This document shows positions 33,329-44,221 of a stretch of 64,000 nucleotides of DNA, in pieces. Origin of the DNA: Madurella fahalii (Eukaryota; Ascomycota; Sordariomycetes; Sordariales). Both the position numbers and the translations under genes were made by a program. Every line of letters starts with the position of its first letter. The stretch's first letter is position 1. The notes beneath the pieces are model-generated. The model did no database searches and had not been told where the DNA came from. It saw only the letters and a program-made list of their open reading frames with translations. The stretch lies in NCBI GenBank assembly GCA_029876055.1, contig CM056877.1, positions 1,674,001 to 1,738,000 of the forward strand. The letters run 5' to 3'.

Positions 33329-36300
33329 ATGGCCGGCTCATCACCCCTCGATAACTGTCCCACCATCGCGGAATGGCGTGCTCAGGCAGACGCCATGAAG
33401 GCGGCCGTTTCTAGGTTGCCCGCCATTGAGAACCTTGAAAGCGTGATCGATGCAGACTGGGAGGACGACGAAGTCGACCGCGTTTACGAGCCCCGAGACG
33501 GGCCGCGCGATATCTGGGACTTTATCTCAGATAACGAGCTGGACGAAATCGACTTTGATAGCGGCGATCTGTTTGATGGCGTTGATGGTGATGGTAGCGG
33601 CGCGTTTGATCTTGGCTGGCTCGCATCAAAATGCGCCGATGTCTCATCACGGAGGTCCGGTCTCGCCCCCGGGGCTCTACAGGACCAGATCATGGACATT
33701 CTGGGCGCCAGCAGACCCGAGGGCGAGCTTCAGTCGTTGCTGACGGACCTGGTGGGATTTGACGACCTCGATTTCATCATCGACCTAGTCTCCCACCGGT
33801 CCGAGATTGTCGCTGCCATGGCCTCGGACAACCTCCGAGATGCGCAGACGGGCCAAGCGCCACGGCTGTTGACGAAATCACAGCGGCAGGAGGTCCTCAG
33901 GCGCAAGGACCTCGAACATAAAGCCACTCCCCTGGCTGCAGCCCGCGAAAAAGAAGAAGATTATCCCCACGTGTACAAGACGTACAGCGCCGGTAACACA
34001 CTGAGCCATACAGGGGCCAAGTACAAGTTGCCAATGGGCAGCCAGAGGATGGAGTTTGAAAAGTATGAAGAGTACTTGGTCCCTGCCGGTAAACCGGGAA
34101 CCCTCTGGCCAGGCCAGAAGCTCGTGAAAATCGCCGACATGGACGGGCTGTGCCGGAGAACATTCAAGGGGTACAAGACGCTGAACCGCATGCAGAGTCT
34201 GGTATACCCGGTGGCCTACACAACGAGCGAGAACATGCTCATCTGCGCCCCAACAGGTGCTGGTAAAACGGATGCAGCCATGTTGACCATCCTGCACACC
34301 GTCGGCCAGTATCTTACGCCCAGCCCCTTCGAGAACCATGCCGCCGCCGACTTTGCCGTCCAAACAGAGGACTTCAAGATTGTCTATGTCGCTCCAATGA
34401 AGGCACTCGCGGCCGAGATTACGGATAAGCTCGGCAAGCGGCTCGCCTGGCTTGGGCTGCGCTGCCGCGAGTACACGGGCGACATGCACCTGACCAAATC
34501 TGAGATCGTTCAGACCCAGATCATCGTGACGACGCCGGAGAAATGGGACGTCGTGACACGCAAGGGCACCGGAGACACGGAGCTGGTGCAGAAGGTGCGG
34601 CTCCTCATCATCGACGAGGTGCACATGCTTCATGACGAGAGAGGCGCTGTGTTGGAGTCGCTGGTGGCCAGGACGCAGCGGCAGGTGGAGAGCACCCAGT
34701 CCCTGATTCGGATCGTCGGTCTCAGTGCTACACTCCCCAACTACGTCGATGTGGCCGAGTTTTTGCGTGTCAACAAGCGAGCCGGCCTGTTCTACTTTGA
34801 CGCTTCCTTCAGGCCCGTGCCGCTTGAGCAGCACTTCATTGGGGTCAAGGGGAAACCAAACAGCAAGCAGTCTCGAGACAACCTCGACCAGGTAGCCTTT
34901 GAAAAGGTGCGGGAGATGCTAGAGAAGGACCACCAGGTAATGGTCTTTGTCCATTCGAGGAGGGACACGCAGGCGACTGCCAAGATGCTCTACGAGAAAG
35001 CCACGGATGAGGCTTGTGTCGGGCTGTTCGACCCTACCGGGCACGATAAATACGAGTCGGCCATGAGAGATGTCAAAACTACTAAGGCGCGTGAGATCCG
35101 TGATCTTGTGCCCAAGGGTTTGGGCATCCACCATGCAGGCATGGCTCGCTCGGACAGGAATCTCATGGAGCGCCTGTTTGCCGAGGGCGTGATCAAGGTG
35201 CTGTGCTGCACAGCCACTCTGGCCTGGGGTGTCAACTTACCTGCCGCTGCCGTCGTCATCAAGGGAACCCAGGTATACAGCGCTCAGGACGGCAAATTTG
35301 TCGACCTTGGCATCCTCGACGTCCTACAGATCTTTGGTCGCGCCGGCCGCCCGCAGTTTGAAGATGTCGGTATAGGCATGATCTGTACCACCCATGACAA
35401 GCTCGCACACTACCTGACGGCCGTGACGGACCAGCTGCCTATCGAATCCAGGTTCTCCGCTAAGCTCGTCGACAATTTAAACGCCGAGATTGCGTTGGGG
35501 ACAGTTAATTCGATATCGGATGCCGTGACGTGGATTGGGTACTCCTACCTCTTTGTTCGCATGAAGAGGAACCCGATGGCGTACGGCATCGAGTGGTCAG
35601 AGTTCAGCGACGACCGTAGCTTGGTGCAGAGACGATCCAAACTAGCGACCGAGGCCGCAAGGACGCTTCAACAAAGCCAGATGATCATCTACAATGAGCC
35701 CACCGGGGAGCTGCGCCCCAAGGATATCGGCCGGATTGCCAGCCAGTACTACATCCAGCACACCAGCATACAAATCTTCAACTCTCTGATGAGGCCGGAC
35801 GCTACCGAGAAGGACATACTGAGGATGATTGCTATGAGTGGAGAATTCGACAACATCCAATCGAGGAATAACGAGGCCAAGGAGCTGGCCATGATGAGAG
35901 ACAATAGACAGTTCGTGCCGTACGATGTCACCAGCGGTATTGACCAGCCACAGACGAAGACCAATATCTTGCTTCAGGCCTACATCTCGAGAGCACAGCC
36001 GGAGGATTTTGCGCTAACGAACGACCTGAACTATGTTGCCCAGCAGGCTGGACGCATTTGCAGGGCTCTGTTCATGATCTCGCTCAACAGGCGATGGGGC
36101 TACCAGTGCCTCGTCCTCTTGACTTTGGCTAAGTCAATCGAGAAGCGCATTTGGGCCTTCCAACACGCCTTCCACCAGTTCGACCTCCCCAAGCCCGTCT
36201 TGAACCACTTGGACATGAAGGAAACGCTGTCAATCGAAGCAATGAAGGAGATGGAGCCAGCAGAGATTGGGAATTTGGTCAACAACTTCCGCATGGGCGG

Positions 36301-39300
36301 CAAGATAGCAAGACTACTCGAAAATTTCCCCACGTTGAGCGTTGAGGCTGAAATCGCACCTCTGAACCGCGACGTATTGAGGATTCAACTGTACATCACT
36401 CCCGACTTCCGCTGGAACGACCATCTTCATGGGACATCTGAATCGTATTATATTTGGGTTGAGAATTCGGAAACATCGGAGATCTATCACCATGAGTTCT
36501 TCATCCTCAATAGACGGAAGTTGCACGATGACCACGAGCTCAATTTCACAATACCGCTTTCCGACCCGCTTCCGAACCAGATATACGTGAGGGCTATCTC
36601 CGACCGTTGGCTCGGTGCCGAGACAGTGACTCCTGTCTCGTTCCAACATCTCATTCGCCCAGACACGGAGAGCGTCTACACGGATCTCTTGAACTTGCAG
36701 CCCTTGCCCATCTCGGCCCTCAAGAACTCGGTGCTGGAAGAGATCTATGCGCAGCGTTTCCAGTACTTCAATCCAATGCAGACCCAGCTCTTCCACACGC
36801 TGTATCACAGGCCGGTCAACGTCCTCCTCGGCTCACCCACTGGGAGTGGCAAGACTGTCGCGGCCGAGCTAGCCATGTGGTGGGCGTTTCGGGAGCGCCC
36901 GGGCTCCAAGGTGGTGTATATTGCCCCAATGAAGGCCCTGGTGCGCGAGCGTGTCAAGGATTGGGGGACTCGTCTCGCCAAACCGCTGGGTATGAAGCTC
37001 GTCGAGTTGACCGGCGACAATACCCCGGACACTCGAACGATCCAAGACGCCGACATCATCATCACGACGCCCGAGAAATGGGATGGTATCTCTCGTAGTT
37101 GGCAGACGAGAGGCTATGTCCGGAAGGTCAGCTTAGTCATCATTGACGAGATCCATCTCCTTGCGGGAGACCGTGGCCCTATTCTGGAGATTATTGTTTC
37201 TCGCATGAACTACATTGCGGCGTCTACCAAGAATGCCGTCCGTCTTTTGGGTATGTCGACGGCGTGCGCGAATGCGACAGATCTGGGCAACTGGCTTGGC
37301 GTCAAGGACGAGGGCTTGTTCAACTTCCGGCACTCGGTACGTCCTGTACCGCTGGAGCTCTACATTGACGGCTTTCCAGAGGTCAGGGGTTTCTGCCCGC
37401 TGATGCAGTCAATGAATCGGCCAACGTTCCTGGCGATCTTGAATCACAGCCCTGACAAGCCAGTCATTGTATTCGTCCCGTCTCGTCGCCAAACCCGCCT
37501 GACGGCCAAGGACCTCATCAATCTTTGCGGCATGGAGGATAATCCTCGGCGGTTCCTCAACATGGACGAGGAAGACTTGCAGCTCAACCTCTCGCGAGTC
37601 AAGGACGAGGCTCTCAAGGAGGCCATCAGCTTCGGTATTGGTCTACACCACGCTGGTCTGGTCGAATCGGACAGGCAGCTTGCCGAAGAACTCTTCCTGA
37701 ACAACAAGATCCAGATCCTCATCGCTACCAGCACGCTCGCGTGGGGTGTCAACCTGCCGGCGCACCTCGTTGTCGTCAAGGGCACCCAGTTTTACGACGC
37801 TAAGATCGAGGCATACAAGGACATGGACCTGACCGATGTATTGCAGATGCTCGGCCGCGCGGGCCGCCCGCAGTTCGACAACTCGGGCGTCGCCCGCATT
37901 TTCACCCAGGATTCCAAGAAGGACTTTTACAAACACTTCCTGCACACGGGTTTCCCGGTCGAATCCTCGCTTCACACAGTGCTCGACAACCACTTGTGCG
38001 CCGAGATCTGCGCCGAAACCATCGTCACAAAACAAGACGCCCTCGACTACCTAACATGGACCTTTTTCTTCCGCCGCCTGCACAAAAACCCGTCCTACTA
38101 CGGCCTCAAAATCTCGGCCGAAGACCACAACTCGACCGTGGCCCAACAGCTTGCCAACGAGTTCATGATCTCCATGATCGACGCTTCGCTCTCCGAACTC
38201 GCCGATTCCAAATGCGTCGAAGTCTACCCCAACGGCGACGTCGACCCAACCCCACTAGGCAAAATCATGAGCTACTACTATCTGTCCCACAAAACTATCC
38301 GCCACCTCGTCCGCAAAGCCAAACCCCAAGCCTCGTTCCTCGACGCGCTCTCGTGGATGTGCCGCGCGACGGAGTACGATGAGCTCCCCGTGCGGCACAA
38401 CGAGGACCTCATCAATGCGGAACTCTCGCGCAACCTCACGTTCCCGGGCACCTCGTTCGGCCTGCCCATGTGGGATCCACACGTCAAGGCCTTCCTCCTC
38501 CTGCAGGCGCACATGTCGAGGATCCCGCTGCCCATCACTGACTACGTCGGTGACCAGACCAGCGTCCTGGACCAGGCCATCCGCATCATCCAGGCGAGCA
38601 TCGATGTCATGGCCGAGCTGGGCCACCTCAGCAGCCTCTTGGAGTTTGTCAAGCTCCTCCAGTGCGTCAAGTCGGCCCGCTGGCCGGACGAGAATCCCGC
38701 GTCGATTCTCCCCAGTGTGGATGTGCAAACCGTCGGCGATGACAGCGACAACAACAAGAAAACCCCCCTTCAAGACATTGCCAAGCTCAGCAACGCCCCA
38801 CCAAAGCTCCAGTCCCTTGCCCGCAAGCTGGGTGTCCCGCCCGCGCAGACAGCCCGCTTCACCAAGGCCGCCGCGTCCCTCCCCAATGTCCAGGTCACCG
38901 TTGACGACCCCCGCACCGGCTCGCTTGCGGTCCAGCTTAGGCGCCTCAACCCGCTCGCCGAGCGAGAGGCGCGCATGTATGCACCCCGCTTCCCCAAGCC
39001 GCAGACGGAGGGGTGGTTTGTGGTGGTGGGGGATGTGGAGAGGGACGAGGTGCTTGCTGTCAAGAGGGTCGGGTGGACGGCTGCCGGTGGGAGGGGGGGA
39101 AATCATGGGAGTAATAAGAAGGGGTTGGAGGTCGGGGAGAGGGTGGCTGCGCGGGCCGTGGTTAAGTTACCTGAGGCGGAGGAAGAGGACGGGAGGAAGG
39201 TGGATGTGTTGGTGCTGAGTGATGGGTATGTGGGGATGGAGTGGCGGGTTGAGGGGGTGCAGCTGCCGGGACGGCCGAAGGTGGCGGCGGGGGTGGAGAA

Positions 39301-39364
39301 GGGAAGTGAGCAGGGCAAGAGGAAGCAGGGTTCTAGTTCTACTGGGGAAGGGGAGAGGGCGTAA
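33329..39364 (+). CDS. SLH1: Slh1/ASCC3-type tandem Ski2-like RNA helicase
   Basis: A single 2011-residue frame with two helicase-Sec63 cassettes. Slh1 (human ASCC3) is the motor of the RQC-trigger complex that splits stalled, collided ribosomes in the cytoplasm. Cassette 1: PTGAGKT near residue 308, DEVH near 429, GLSATLPNY, and GRAGRPQF near 670. Cassette 2: SPTGSGKT near 1167, DEIH near 1272, GMSTACANA in motif III and another GRAGRPQF near 1510. Each is followed by a Sec63-like domain. The N-terminal 300 residues are acidic and specific to the family. Brr2 has the same layout but is longer (about 2160 residues) and has a different N-terminus, so Slh1 is preferred. It is the longest coding exon here and has no intron. 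Confidence 0.9.
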   Translation: MAGSSPLDNCPTIAEWRAQADAMKAAVSRLPAIENLESVIDADWEDDEVDRVYEPRDGPRDIWDFISDNELDEIDFDSGDLFDGVDGDGSGAFDLGWLASKCADVSSRRSGLAPGALQDQIMDILGASRPEGELQSLLTDLVGFDDLDFIIDLVSHRSEIVAAMASDNLRDAQTGQAPRLLTKSQRQEVLRRKDLEHKATPLAAAREKEEDYPHVYKTYSAGNTLSHTGAKYKLPMGSQRMEFEKYEEYLVPAGKPGTLWPGQKLVKIADMDGLCRRTFKGYKTLNRMQSLVYPVAYTTSENMLICAPTGAGKTDAAMLTILHTVGQYLTPSPFENHAAADFAVQTEDFKIVYVAPMKALAAEITDKLGKRLAWLGLRCREYTGDMHLTKSEIVQTQIIVTTPEKWDVVTRKGTGDTELVQKVRLLIIDEVHMLHDERGAVLESLVARTQRQVESTQSLIRIVGLSATLPNYVDVAEFLRVNKRAGLFYFDASFRPVPLEQHFIGVKGKPNSKQSRDNLDQVAFEKVREMLEKDHQVMVFVHSRRDTQATAKMLYEKATDEACVGLFDPTGHDKYESAMRDVKTTKAREIRDLVPKGLGIHHAGMARSDRNLMERLFAEGVIKVLCCTATLAWGVNLPAAAVVIKGTQVYSAQDGKFVDLGILDVLQIFGRAGRPQFEDVGIGMICTTHDKLAHYLTAVTDQLPIESRFSAKLVDNLNAEIALGTVNSISDAVTWIGYSYLFVRMKRNPMAYGIEWSEFSDDRSLVQRRSKLATEAARTLQQSQMIIYNEPTGELRPKDIGRIASQYYIQHTSIQIFNSLMRPDATEKDILRMIAMSGEFDNIQSRNNEAKELAMMRDNRQFVPYDVTSGIDQPQTKTNILLQAYISRAQPEDFALTNDLNYVAQQAGRICRALFMISLNRRWGYQCLVLLTLAKSIEKRIWAFQHAFHQFDLPKPVLNHLDMKETLSIEAMKEMEPAEIGNLVNNFRMGGKIARLLENFPTLSVEAEIAPLNRDVLRIQLYITPDFRWNDHLHGTSESYYIWVENSETSEIYHHEFFILNRRKLHDDHELNFTIPLSDPLPNQIYVRAISDRWLGAETVTPVSFQHLIRPDTESVYTDLLNLQPLPISALKNSVLEEIYAQRFQYFNPMQTQLFHTLYHRPVNVLLGSPTGSGKTVAAELAMWWAFRERPGSKVVYIAPMKALVRERVKDWGTRLAKPLGMKLVELTGDNTPDTRTIQDADIIITTPEKWDGISRSWQTRGYVRKVSLVIIDEIHLLAGDRGPILEIIVSRMNYIAASTKNAVRLLGMSTACANATDLGNWLGVKDEGLFNFRHSVRPVPLELYIDGFPEVRGFCPLMQSMNRPTFLAILNHSPDKPVIVFVPSRRQTRLTAKDLINLCGMEDNPRRFLNMDEEDLQLNLSRVKDEALKEAISFGIGLHHAGLVESDRQLAEELFLNNKIQILIATSTLAWGVNLPAHLVVVKGTQFYDAKIEAYKDMDLTDVLQMLGRAGRPQFDNSGVARIFTQDSKKDFYKHFLHTGFPVESSLHTVLDNHLCAEICAETIVTKQDALDYLTWTFFFRRLHKNPSYYGLKISAEDHNSTVAQQLANEFMISMIDASLSELADSKCVEVYPNGDVDPTPLGKIMSYYYLSHKTIRHLVRKAKPQASFLDALSWMCRATEYDELPVRHNEDLINAELSRNLTFPGTSFGLPMWDPHVKAFLLLQAHMSRIPLPITDYVGDQTSVLDQAIRIIQASIDVMAELGHLSSLLEFVKLLQCVKSARWPDENPASILPSVDVQTVGDDSDNNKKTPLQDIAKLSNAPPKLQSLARKLGVPPAQTARFTKAAASLPNVQVTVDDPRTGSLAVQLRRLNPLAEREARMYAPRFPKPQTEGWFVVVGDVERDEVLAVKRVGWTAAGGRGGNHGSNKKGLEVGERVAARAVVKLPEAEEEDGRKVDVLVLSDGYVGMEWRVEGVQLPGRPKVAAGVEKGSEQGKRKQGSSSTGEGERA

Positions 39365-40024
39365 CGGGTTGGTTGTGATGGAGATTTCATGGGCCTGGAC
39401 GGGGTAAAATGTTGGTGTGTTAAACAGCTATCTAGGTATGGCTGTCTAACGTCAAGGGAGAGTGTGCAGCCGAGATGGCTGCTTGGATTGTGTTTGGACT
39501 TTGGTGAACTAGGCTTCCTTGTGCCGTCGTTTCCGGCCGAAAGTAGACTTCCTACGACGCGCCGCCATAGCCTCCGGGCGATTGCGGTGACAGTGTCTCG
39601 TGCGAGCCTGCCACGAACCGTTTCATCCATACGCATCTTCGCCACGAACTAGACCTTTTTTTTTTTTTGCCTGTTCAGGGTTACTATGACCGTAACTCTT
39701 GTGGCAGGCTCAACATCTCCTCTACCCAGCGAACCATGTAGCCATCCCTAGGAATAACACTCCCTTGGGCCAGTAAGCTTCCTCCGATCCTGACTAGATC
39801 CTGCTTGAAGGGAGCGGACGACGTTGGGACTCTCCTTTGACTAGATTAACAAGACCAGGGGTCGACTAGAAGCCAGAAGCGGCGAGAAGTTCGTTGCCGG
39901 CCGGCAATCACTGCCACAGCGGCGGCTTTGGCCGATGACGATGCTGAGAATCTAACCCGCCGGAAAGGCTGGAATACCACCATCCAATGGCGAAAAAAGA
40001 TGGCCTATCCAAGAAACATCCCGC
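39365..40024. other. Convergent 3' flank, no gene seen
   Basis: These 660 bases lie between the 3' ends of the helicase and the G-patch gene. A run of ten or more T is present at about 39656-39669. Open frames present are antisense extensions of the helicase gene. Confidence 0.6.
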
Positions 40025-40888
40025 TCACTTCCCAGACCCGAGGTACTTCTCCAACCGCCCGTCACCAAACAACTCCTCCCGCACCCTCGCCGCCCTCCGC
40101 TTCTCCTCCATCGCCATCTTCCTGACCTTCTTGGCGTCCAGCAGCAGCTCCTTCTTCTTGGGCGGCGGCAGGCCCTTGGGAATGTGCATCCCGACGCCCA
40201 GGTAGTCGTCCTTGACCTTGGCCTTGACGGGGAACTGGATGCCCTGCTGCTCGGCGCCTAGACCTCTCCGCGCGTCAGGATCCCAGCCGTGGGTCGCGAG
40301 GTAGGCGAGGCCCATGCGCTTGCGGTCCAGCGCGGAGGGGGGGTGCGAGTGCGGGAGGCAGACTTGGTGCGCGAAAGATTGCTCGTGGGGGACGGATTCG
40401 GAGGAGGTGAGGGGGAGGCTGCAGAGGGGGCATAATTGGGGGGGTTCTCCGTCGTCGGGGATGGGGTTGTTGTTGTTGTTGCTGCTCTTGGTCTTCAGGG
40501 GTGGTGGGGTAGAGGGTTTCTTTTGGGCGTCCTCCGAGAGGACCATGCTGAGGTAGATGTCGGCAACATTATGCTGAGGTCTGTTCGCGGGAGTATCCGA
40601 AACAGATTTAAGTTGGCCTCCTGTGTCGGAGGCGGGCACAAATGCTATGGCTTTCTTGTGCAGTCCGCTTCCAAACGGACGTTTGAGCTGGAGAGGAATG
40701 TCGTCGTAGTCGTCATCATTGCTGTTGTCTTTCGGCGAACTCATTGGACTGGCCCTTTGTATTTTCTTTATCCTAGAGCGAGAGACATAGGGTCCTTGTA
40801 GGGAATCCGGCGCCGCCTCATACCTCCCTCGTATCTTTTTGGTTACAAACCCATGAGGTGTTGGGATCGAAACGATGGGAATCCGCAC
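40025..40888 (-). CDS. G-patch domain protein
   Basis: A G-patch protein of 287 residues from the ATG at 40888, or 239 from the ATG at 40744 (MSSPKDNSNDDDYDD), which I consider the more natural start because acidic low-complexity N-termini are common in this group. The G-patch lies near the C-terminus: RKRMGLAYLATHGWDPDARR followed by GLGAEQQGIQFPVK. Just before it a CPLC pair and a spaced HEQSFAHQ suggest a zinc-binding knuckle, an arrangement known from GPANK1-like and yeast YLR271W-like proteins. G-patch proteins usually activate DEAH helicases or bind RNA. The tail is a basic helix (KKVRKMAMEEKRRAARVREEL). No intron is needed. Partner and process cannot be read from the sequence. Confidence 0.75.
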   Translation of the reverse strand: MRIPIVSIPTPHGFVTKKIRGRYEAAPDSLQGPYVSRSRIKKIQRASPMSSPKDNSNDDDYDDIPLQLKRPFGSGLHKKAIAFVPASDTGGQLKSVSDTPANRPQHNVADIYLSMVLSEDAQKKPSTPPPLKTKSSNNNNNPIPDDGEPPQLCPLCSLPLTSSESVPHEQSFAHQVCLPHSHPPSALDRKRMGLAYLATHGWDPDARRGLGAEQQGIQFPVKAKVKDDYLGVGMHIPKGLPPPKKKELLLDAKKVRKMAMEEKRRAARVREELFGDGRLEKYLGSGK

Positions 40889-41145
40889 AGCAGTGGCAAA
40901 ACCCTTGGGAAGACTTATTCAGTTAGCGCCCCGGCCCGCTGGCAACAAACCCTGTCTCCGCCAAGGAGCGGCCCACAAATTGATCCAGGGGCTGGGAAGC
41001 CTGACGACGTCAGTGCTCTGAGCCCGGAACTCGTGTCCAAATTTCGACTGCATTTTCGAGCTCGGAGCTTCCAGTCAGATTAAGACCGACACTCCTCGCC
41101 CAGCACCACCGCCGACTTGAGAAATGCCCCGATAGCGCCCCGAAG

Positions 41146-42411
41146 ATGCCCCTTCCGTTCCTAGCCAGCATATTCTTCGATGGCTTGCCGCCGTGGTTCC
41201 CCGAGCCATGGCGCCTTGCCAAATACACCACGGCCGCCGGCGCAGTAGCCCTTACAAAATGGTATTCATCCGGCCGGAGCAACCCCTCGGAGCGCAATTT
41301 GCACGGCCGCGTCGTGCTGATCACAGGCGGCACCTCTGGAATCGGCGCAGCGGCCGCCGTTGAACTCGCCCAGCGGGGCGCCCAGGTCATCCTTCTCACC
41401 CGCCAACCCCCTTCGGACCCGTTCCTCATCGAGTACGTCGACGACCTGCGCAAGCGCACAAACAACCAGCTCATCTATGCCGAGCAAGTCGATCTATCCT
41501 CTCTGTACAGCATCCGACAATTCGCCACCAAGTGGATCGACAACTCTCCTCCGCGGAGGCTCGACATGATTGTGCTGTGCGCCGCGACCTTGACGCCCCC
41601 CGGCGGGAAGCGCACCGAGACAGCCGAGGGGATCGAGACGACGTGGATGGTTAACTTTCTAGCCAACTTTCACTTGCTGGGCATTCTTAGCCCTGCGATC
41701 CGCGCACAGCCGTTTGACCGCGACGTGCGCATCGTGATATCCACATGCTCAAGCTACATCTCGTCGCCAAAGCTGGACGACGCCACGAAGGAGGACAAGG
41801 ACTGGACGCCAGGCAAGGCGTACGCGCGGAGCAAGTTCGCGCTGATGGTGTTTGCCAAGGCATACCAGAAGCATCTGGATGCGTATAAGCGGCCCGATGA
41901 ACTGCCTATGAACGCCAGAGTTGTGCTGGTCGATCCCGGTTATGCGCGCACGACGGGCATGACGAGGTGGCTTACTAGGGGGTCGCTCTGGGGCCTGTTG
42001 TTCTACATGATATTTTATCTGCTTGCGTGGCTGCTCTTGAAGAGTCCTACCATGGCCGCGCAGTCGCTGCTCTATGCGGCTATGGAGGGAGACCTCGGAA
42101 GGGGTGCAGGGGGCAGACTGATCAAGGAATGTATGGAGGTGGACTGCGCGAGGAAGGACGTAGATGATGAAGAGATGGCCAAGAAGCTTTGGGAGTCTAG
42201 CGACAAGCTCATTGAGCGGACCGAGAAGGAGCAGGCCACGAAGAGAGCCAAGGCGAAGAAGCAGCAGGAGAAGAGAGAAGAGGAAGCGAAGCAGGCGGCC
42301 CAGGTCGAAGAAATCGAGGCGCTCGTCGGGGCCATCAAGAAAGGCAAGGCCAAAGAGGCACAAAAGAAGAACGGGAAAAAAGCAAAGAGTGCAGGGAGCA
42401 AAGCCAGCTAG
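41146..42411 (+). CDS. Membrane-associated short-chain dehydrogenase
   Basis: A 421-residue SDR oxidoreductase. It has the NAD(P)-binding TGGTSGIG near residues 61-68, a catalytic Ser in ISTCSSY and the YARSK active-site pair (YxxxK) near 227. A hydrophobic stretch at about 282-301 (LLFYMIFYLLAWLLL) should anchor it in a membrane, and the N-terminus (FFDGLPPWFPEPWRLAKYT) looks amphipathic. The last 80 residues are a Lys/Glu/Gln-rich helix that is not part of the SDR fold. The layout resembles retinol-dehydrogenase-like and yeast Env9-like lipid-droplet enzymes, but the substrate is unknown. Single exon. It diverges from the G-patch gene with a 257-base gap (401 if the shorter start is used). 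Confidence 0.82.
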   Translation: MPLPFLASIFFDGLPPWFPEPWRLAKYTTAAGAVALTKWYSSGRSNPSERNLHGRVVLITGGTSGIGAAAAVELAQRGAQVILLTRQPPSDPFLIEYVDDLRKRTNNQLIYAEQVDLSSLYSIRQFATKWIDNSPPRRLDMIVLCAATLTPPGGKRTETAEGIETTWMVNFLANFHLLGILSPAIRAQPFDRDVRIVISTCSSYISSPKLDDATKEDKDWTPGKAYARSKFALMVFAKAYQKHLDAYKRPDELPMNARVVLVDPGYARTTGMTRWLTRGSLWGLLFYMIFYLLAWLLLKSPTMAAQSLLYAAMEGDLGRGAGGRLIKECMEVDCARKDVDDEEMAKKLWESSDKLIERTEKEQATKRAKAKKQQEKREEEAKQAAQVEEIEALVGAIKKGKAKEAQKKNGKKAKSAGSKAS

Positions 42412-43411
42412 CAACTCTTCATTCCCGGGTCAACCTACTACGTACGGATATCCATGGATGTTTCTGTTTGGTGTGCTCAGTGAGAGCTCCTCACCTGGAG
42501 TGGACCCACCAATCGCGCTTTTAGCTGGGTTAAGGTACTTTTCGGAACCGACAAGCGGGGCCGCATCGGCACTTCACGTGAAGACGGGACGTCATGGATA
42601 AGCGCATCTCTACAGTATCGGCTTCTCAGTATCCTAGGACAATCGCAACATCCAATTGCCGGAGCTAAGAGATACCTCTCATCCGGTGCCACTGCTACGA
42701 CGCTTCTGTCTATGCGACAAATCAACCATCCAATCCTGACAACGCCAAGCCCTGGTATACCCCTTCTAAGCCCGTCCCTAGACACTACAAGACGAGACAA
42801 GGTCGACATGGCAGCGACACTACTTCGGCCACCACCACCGGTACCGCCAGTGGCAACAACACCGGTAACACAAGAGTTTATCGTTCCGTGTCAAGCGATC
42901 TGGGCACGGCAGCATCCCGTTCGCAATTCATCCCACTGCCACCCCGTCTTCTTCACAGACAAGCTACGCCGGCCGCCCTTTGCTGTCTTGTCGGGACCGC
43001 AATCAAGCCCCGTCGCGCACGGCTATGTGTATCAGGATGCCACCCGGAGTGTCGAGAAGTCGGCCGGCCCGAGGTTATGAGGCGAACGGATGGCCTTTGT
43101 CCCGGGAAATGTTGGTAGCGCTAGCGTCTAGACATTGGGTGTTGTACTGTTGATAGCCGAAAGAATACGGGTTTGCGGAATATCAATTGCACGTAATAGC
43201 AGTATCGCAGTGTCTTTACACGGTAGAAACCGCGACAGAGTCCAGAGCAACTACCAAGAGCATCCGGATTGGGGAGTAGAAATGGTAATAAGACATCCTG
43301 AACTGAACTCGAAGAGCACCTCGCCTTCCTCCCAAGCAGTGACACATGACCTTAGAATACACTCAAGCTTCCAGCAAACCTGTTCAAGAAAATTAAAAAG
43401 AGAGACCTTCC
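42412..43411. other. 1-kb gap with an unexplained open frame
   Basis: No gene is called. A plus-strand frame is open for 149 codons between 42669 and 43118 without an early ATG; its first part (SVYATNQPSNPDNAKPWYTP) is Asn/Thr/Ser-rich and protein-like, and the second part is not. It may be a decayed gene fragment. The remaining sequence is the 3' flank of the SNARE gene. Confidence 0.4.
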
Positions 43412-44221
43412 CTAAACATTATTCCTCACCGACACCACAATCGTCACCAAGATGAGTACGACGACCAGCCCCAGCAACCCCATCAGCTTCACATTCTTCC
43501 ACCACATTCTCCTCTTCAGCCCCCGACTCCTAATCCTAAACTCGGCGGCGCTGCCGCCCAGCCGATCCGTCTTGTCCACCAGCAGATCGATCCTCTCCCC
43601 CCTCTCCAGCAAGCCCTCGATGTTCCGCGTCATGATGCCCCGCACGTCCTCGATCTCGCGCTGCGCGTTGCCGATGGCGTCCTCCCTCCCCTGGCCCGTC
43701 GTCCCGTACTCGACCATGAGCGCCCGCAGCGCGCCGTTGAATGCGCCCGCGCCGTAGTTGGGCAGGTCGGCGAAGTCGGTCGTCTCGGGCGGGTACTGCG
43801 CCAGGAACCGCCGCCGCGCCTCGACCAGGAAGCCGAACGAGATGCGCCGGTTGACCGACGTGCTGTCCGACACCACCAGGTACGTGAGCCCCCCCGCCGT
43901 GGGCTGGTCCGGCGGGTACTCGGACGGCGAGGCCGAGATGTAATGGATGTGGAACGTGCCGTGGGTGTAGGTGAGTTTTTGCGGGGAGGCGTGGGAGATC
44001 TTGGGCAGGATGAGGGAGGCCAGGGACGACGTGTTGGACGAGGCCGAGGTGGTGCATTCCGAGAGGATGGTTGTGTTATGGGCTATGCATGCGCTGTTTG
44101 GCTCAGCAGGGACGAGGTCAGTAGGCTGATAGTCATTTTCTCTCGGTTCAGGTTCGTGGGACGTTGGGTTGGAGAGGACGCACTAGAGCAGCGGTGTCGC
44201 TGGTGTTGAGGACGACGCCAT
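43412..44221 (-). CDS. Longin R-SNARE of the VAMP7/Nyv1 type
   Basis: A vesicle SNARE of 239 residues in two exons (44221-44184 and 44093-43412) joined by a 90-base intron with donor GTGCGT and acceptor AAACAG. The longin domain starts TPLLYACIAHNTTILSEC and runs to about residue 140. The SNARE motif follows with the central arginine in GIMTRNIEGLLERGERIDLLVDK, matching VAMP7. A tail anchor closes the protein (LMGLLGLVVVLILVTIVVSV) with a short RNNV end. Such SNAREs act in fusion with vacuoles or endosomes and, in filamentous fungi, possibly the plasma membrane. Sec22 and Ykt6 are less likely because of the tail anchor and the GIMxRN motif. Confidence 0.88.

Noticed and set aside
38255..39106. 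Antisense 283-codon frame within SLH1
   Set aside because: It is a mirror of the GC-biased third positions of the helicase coding sequence.
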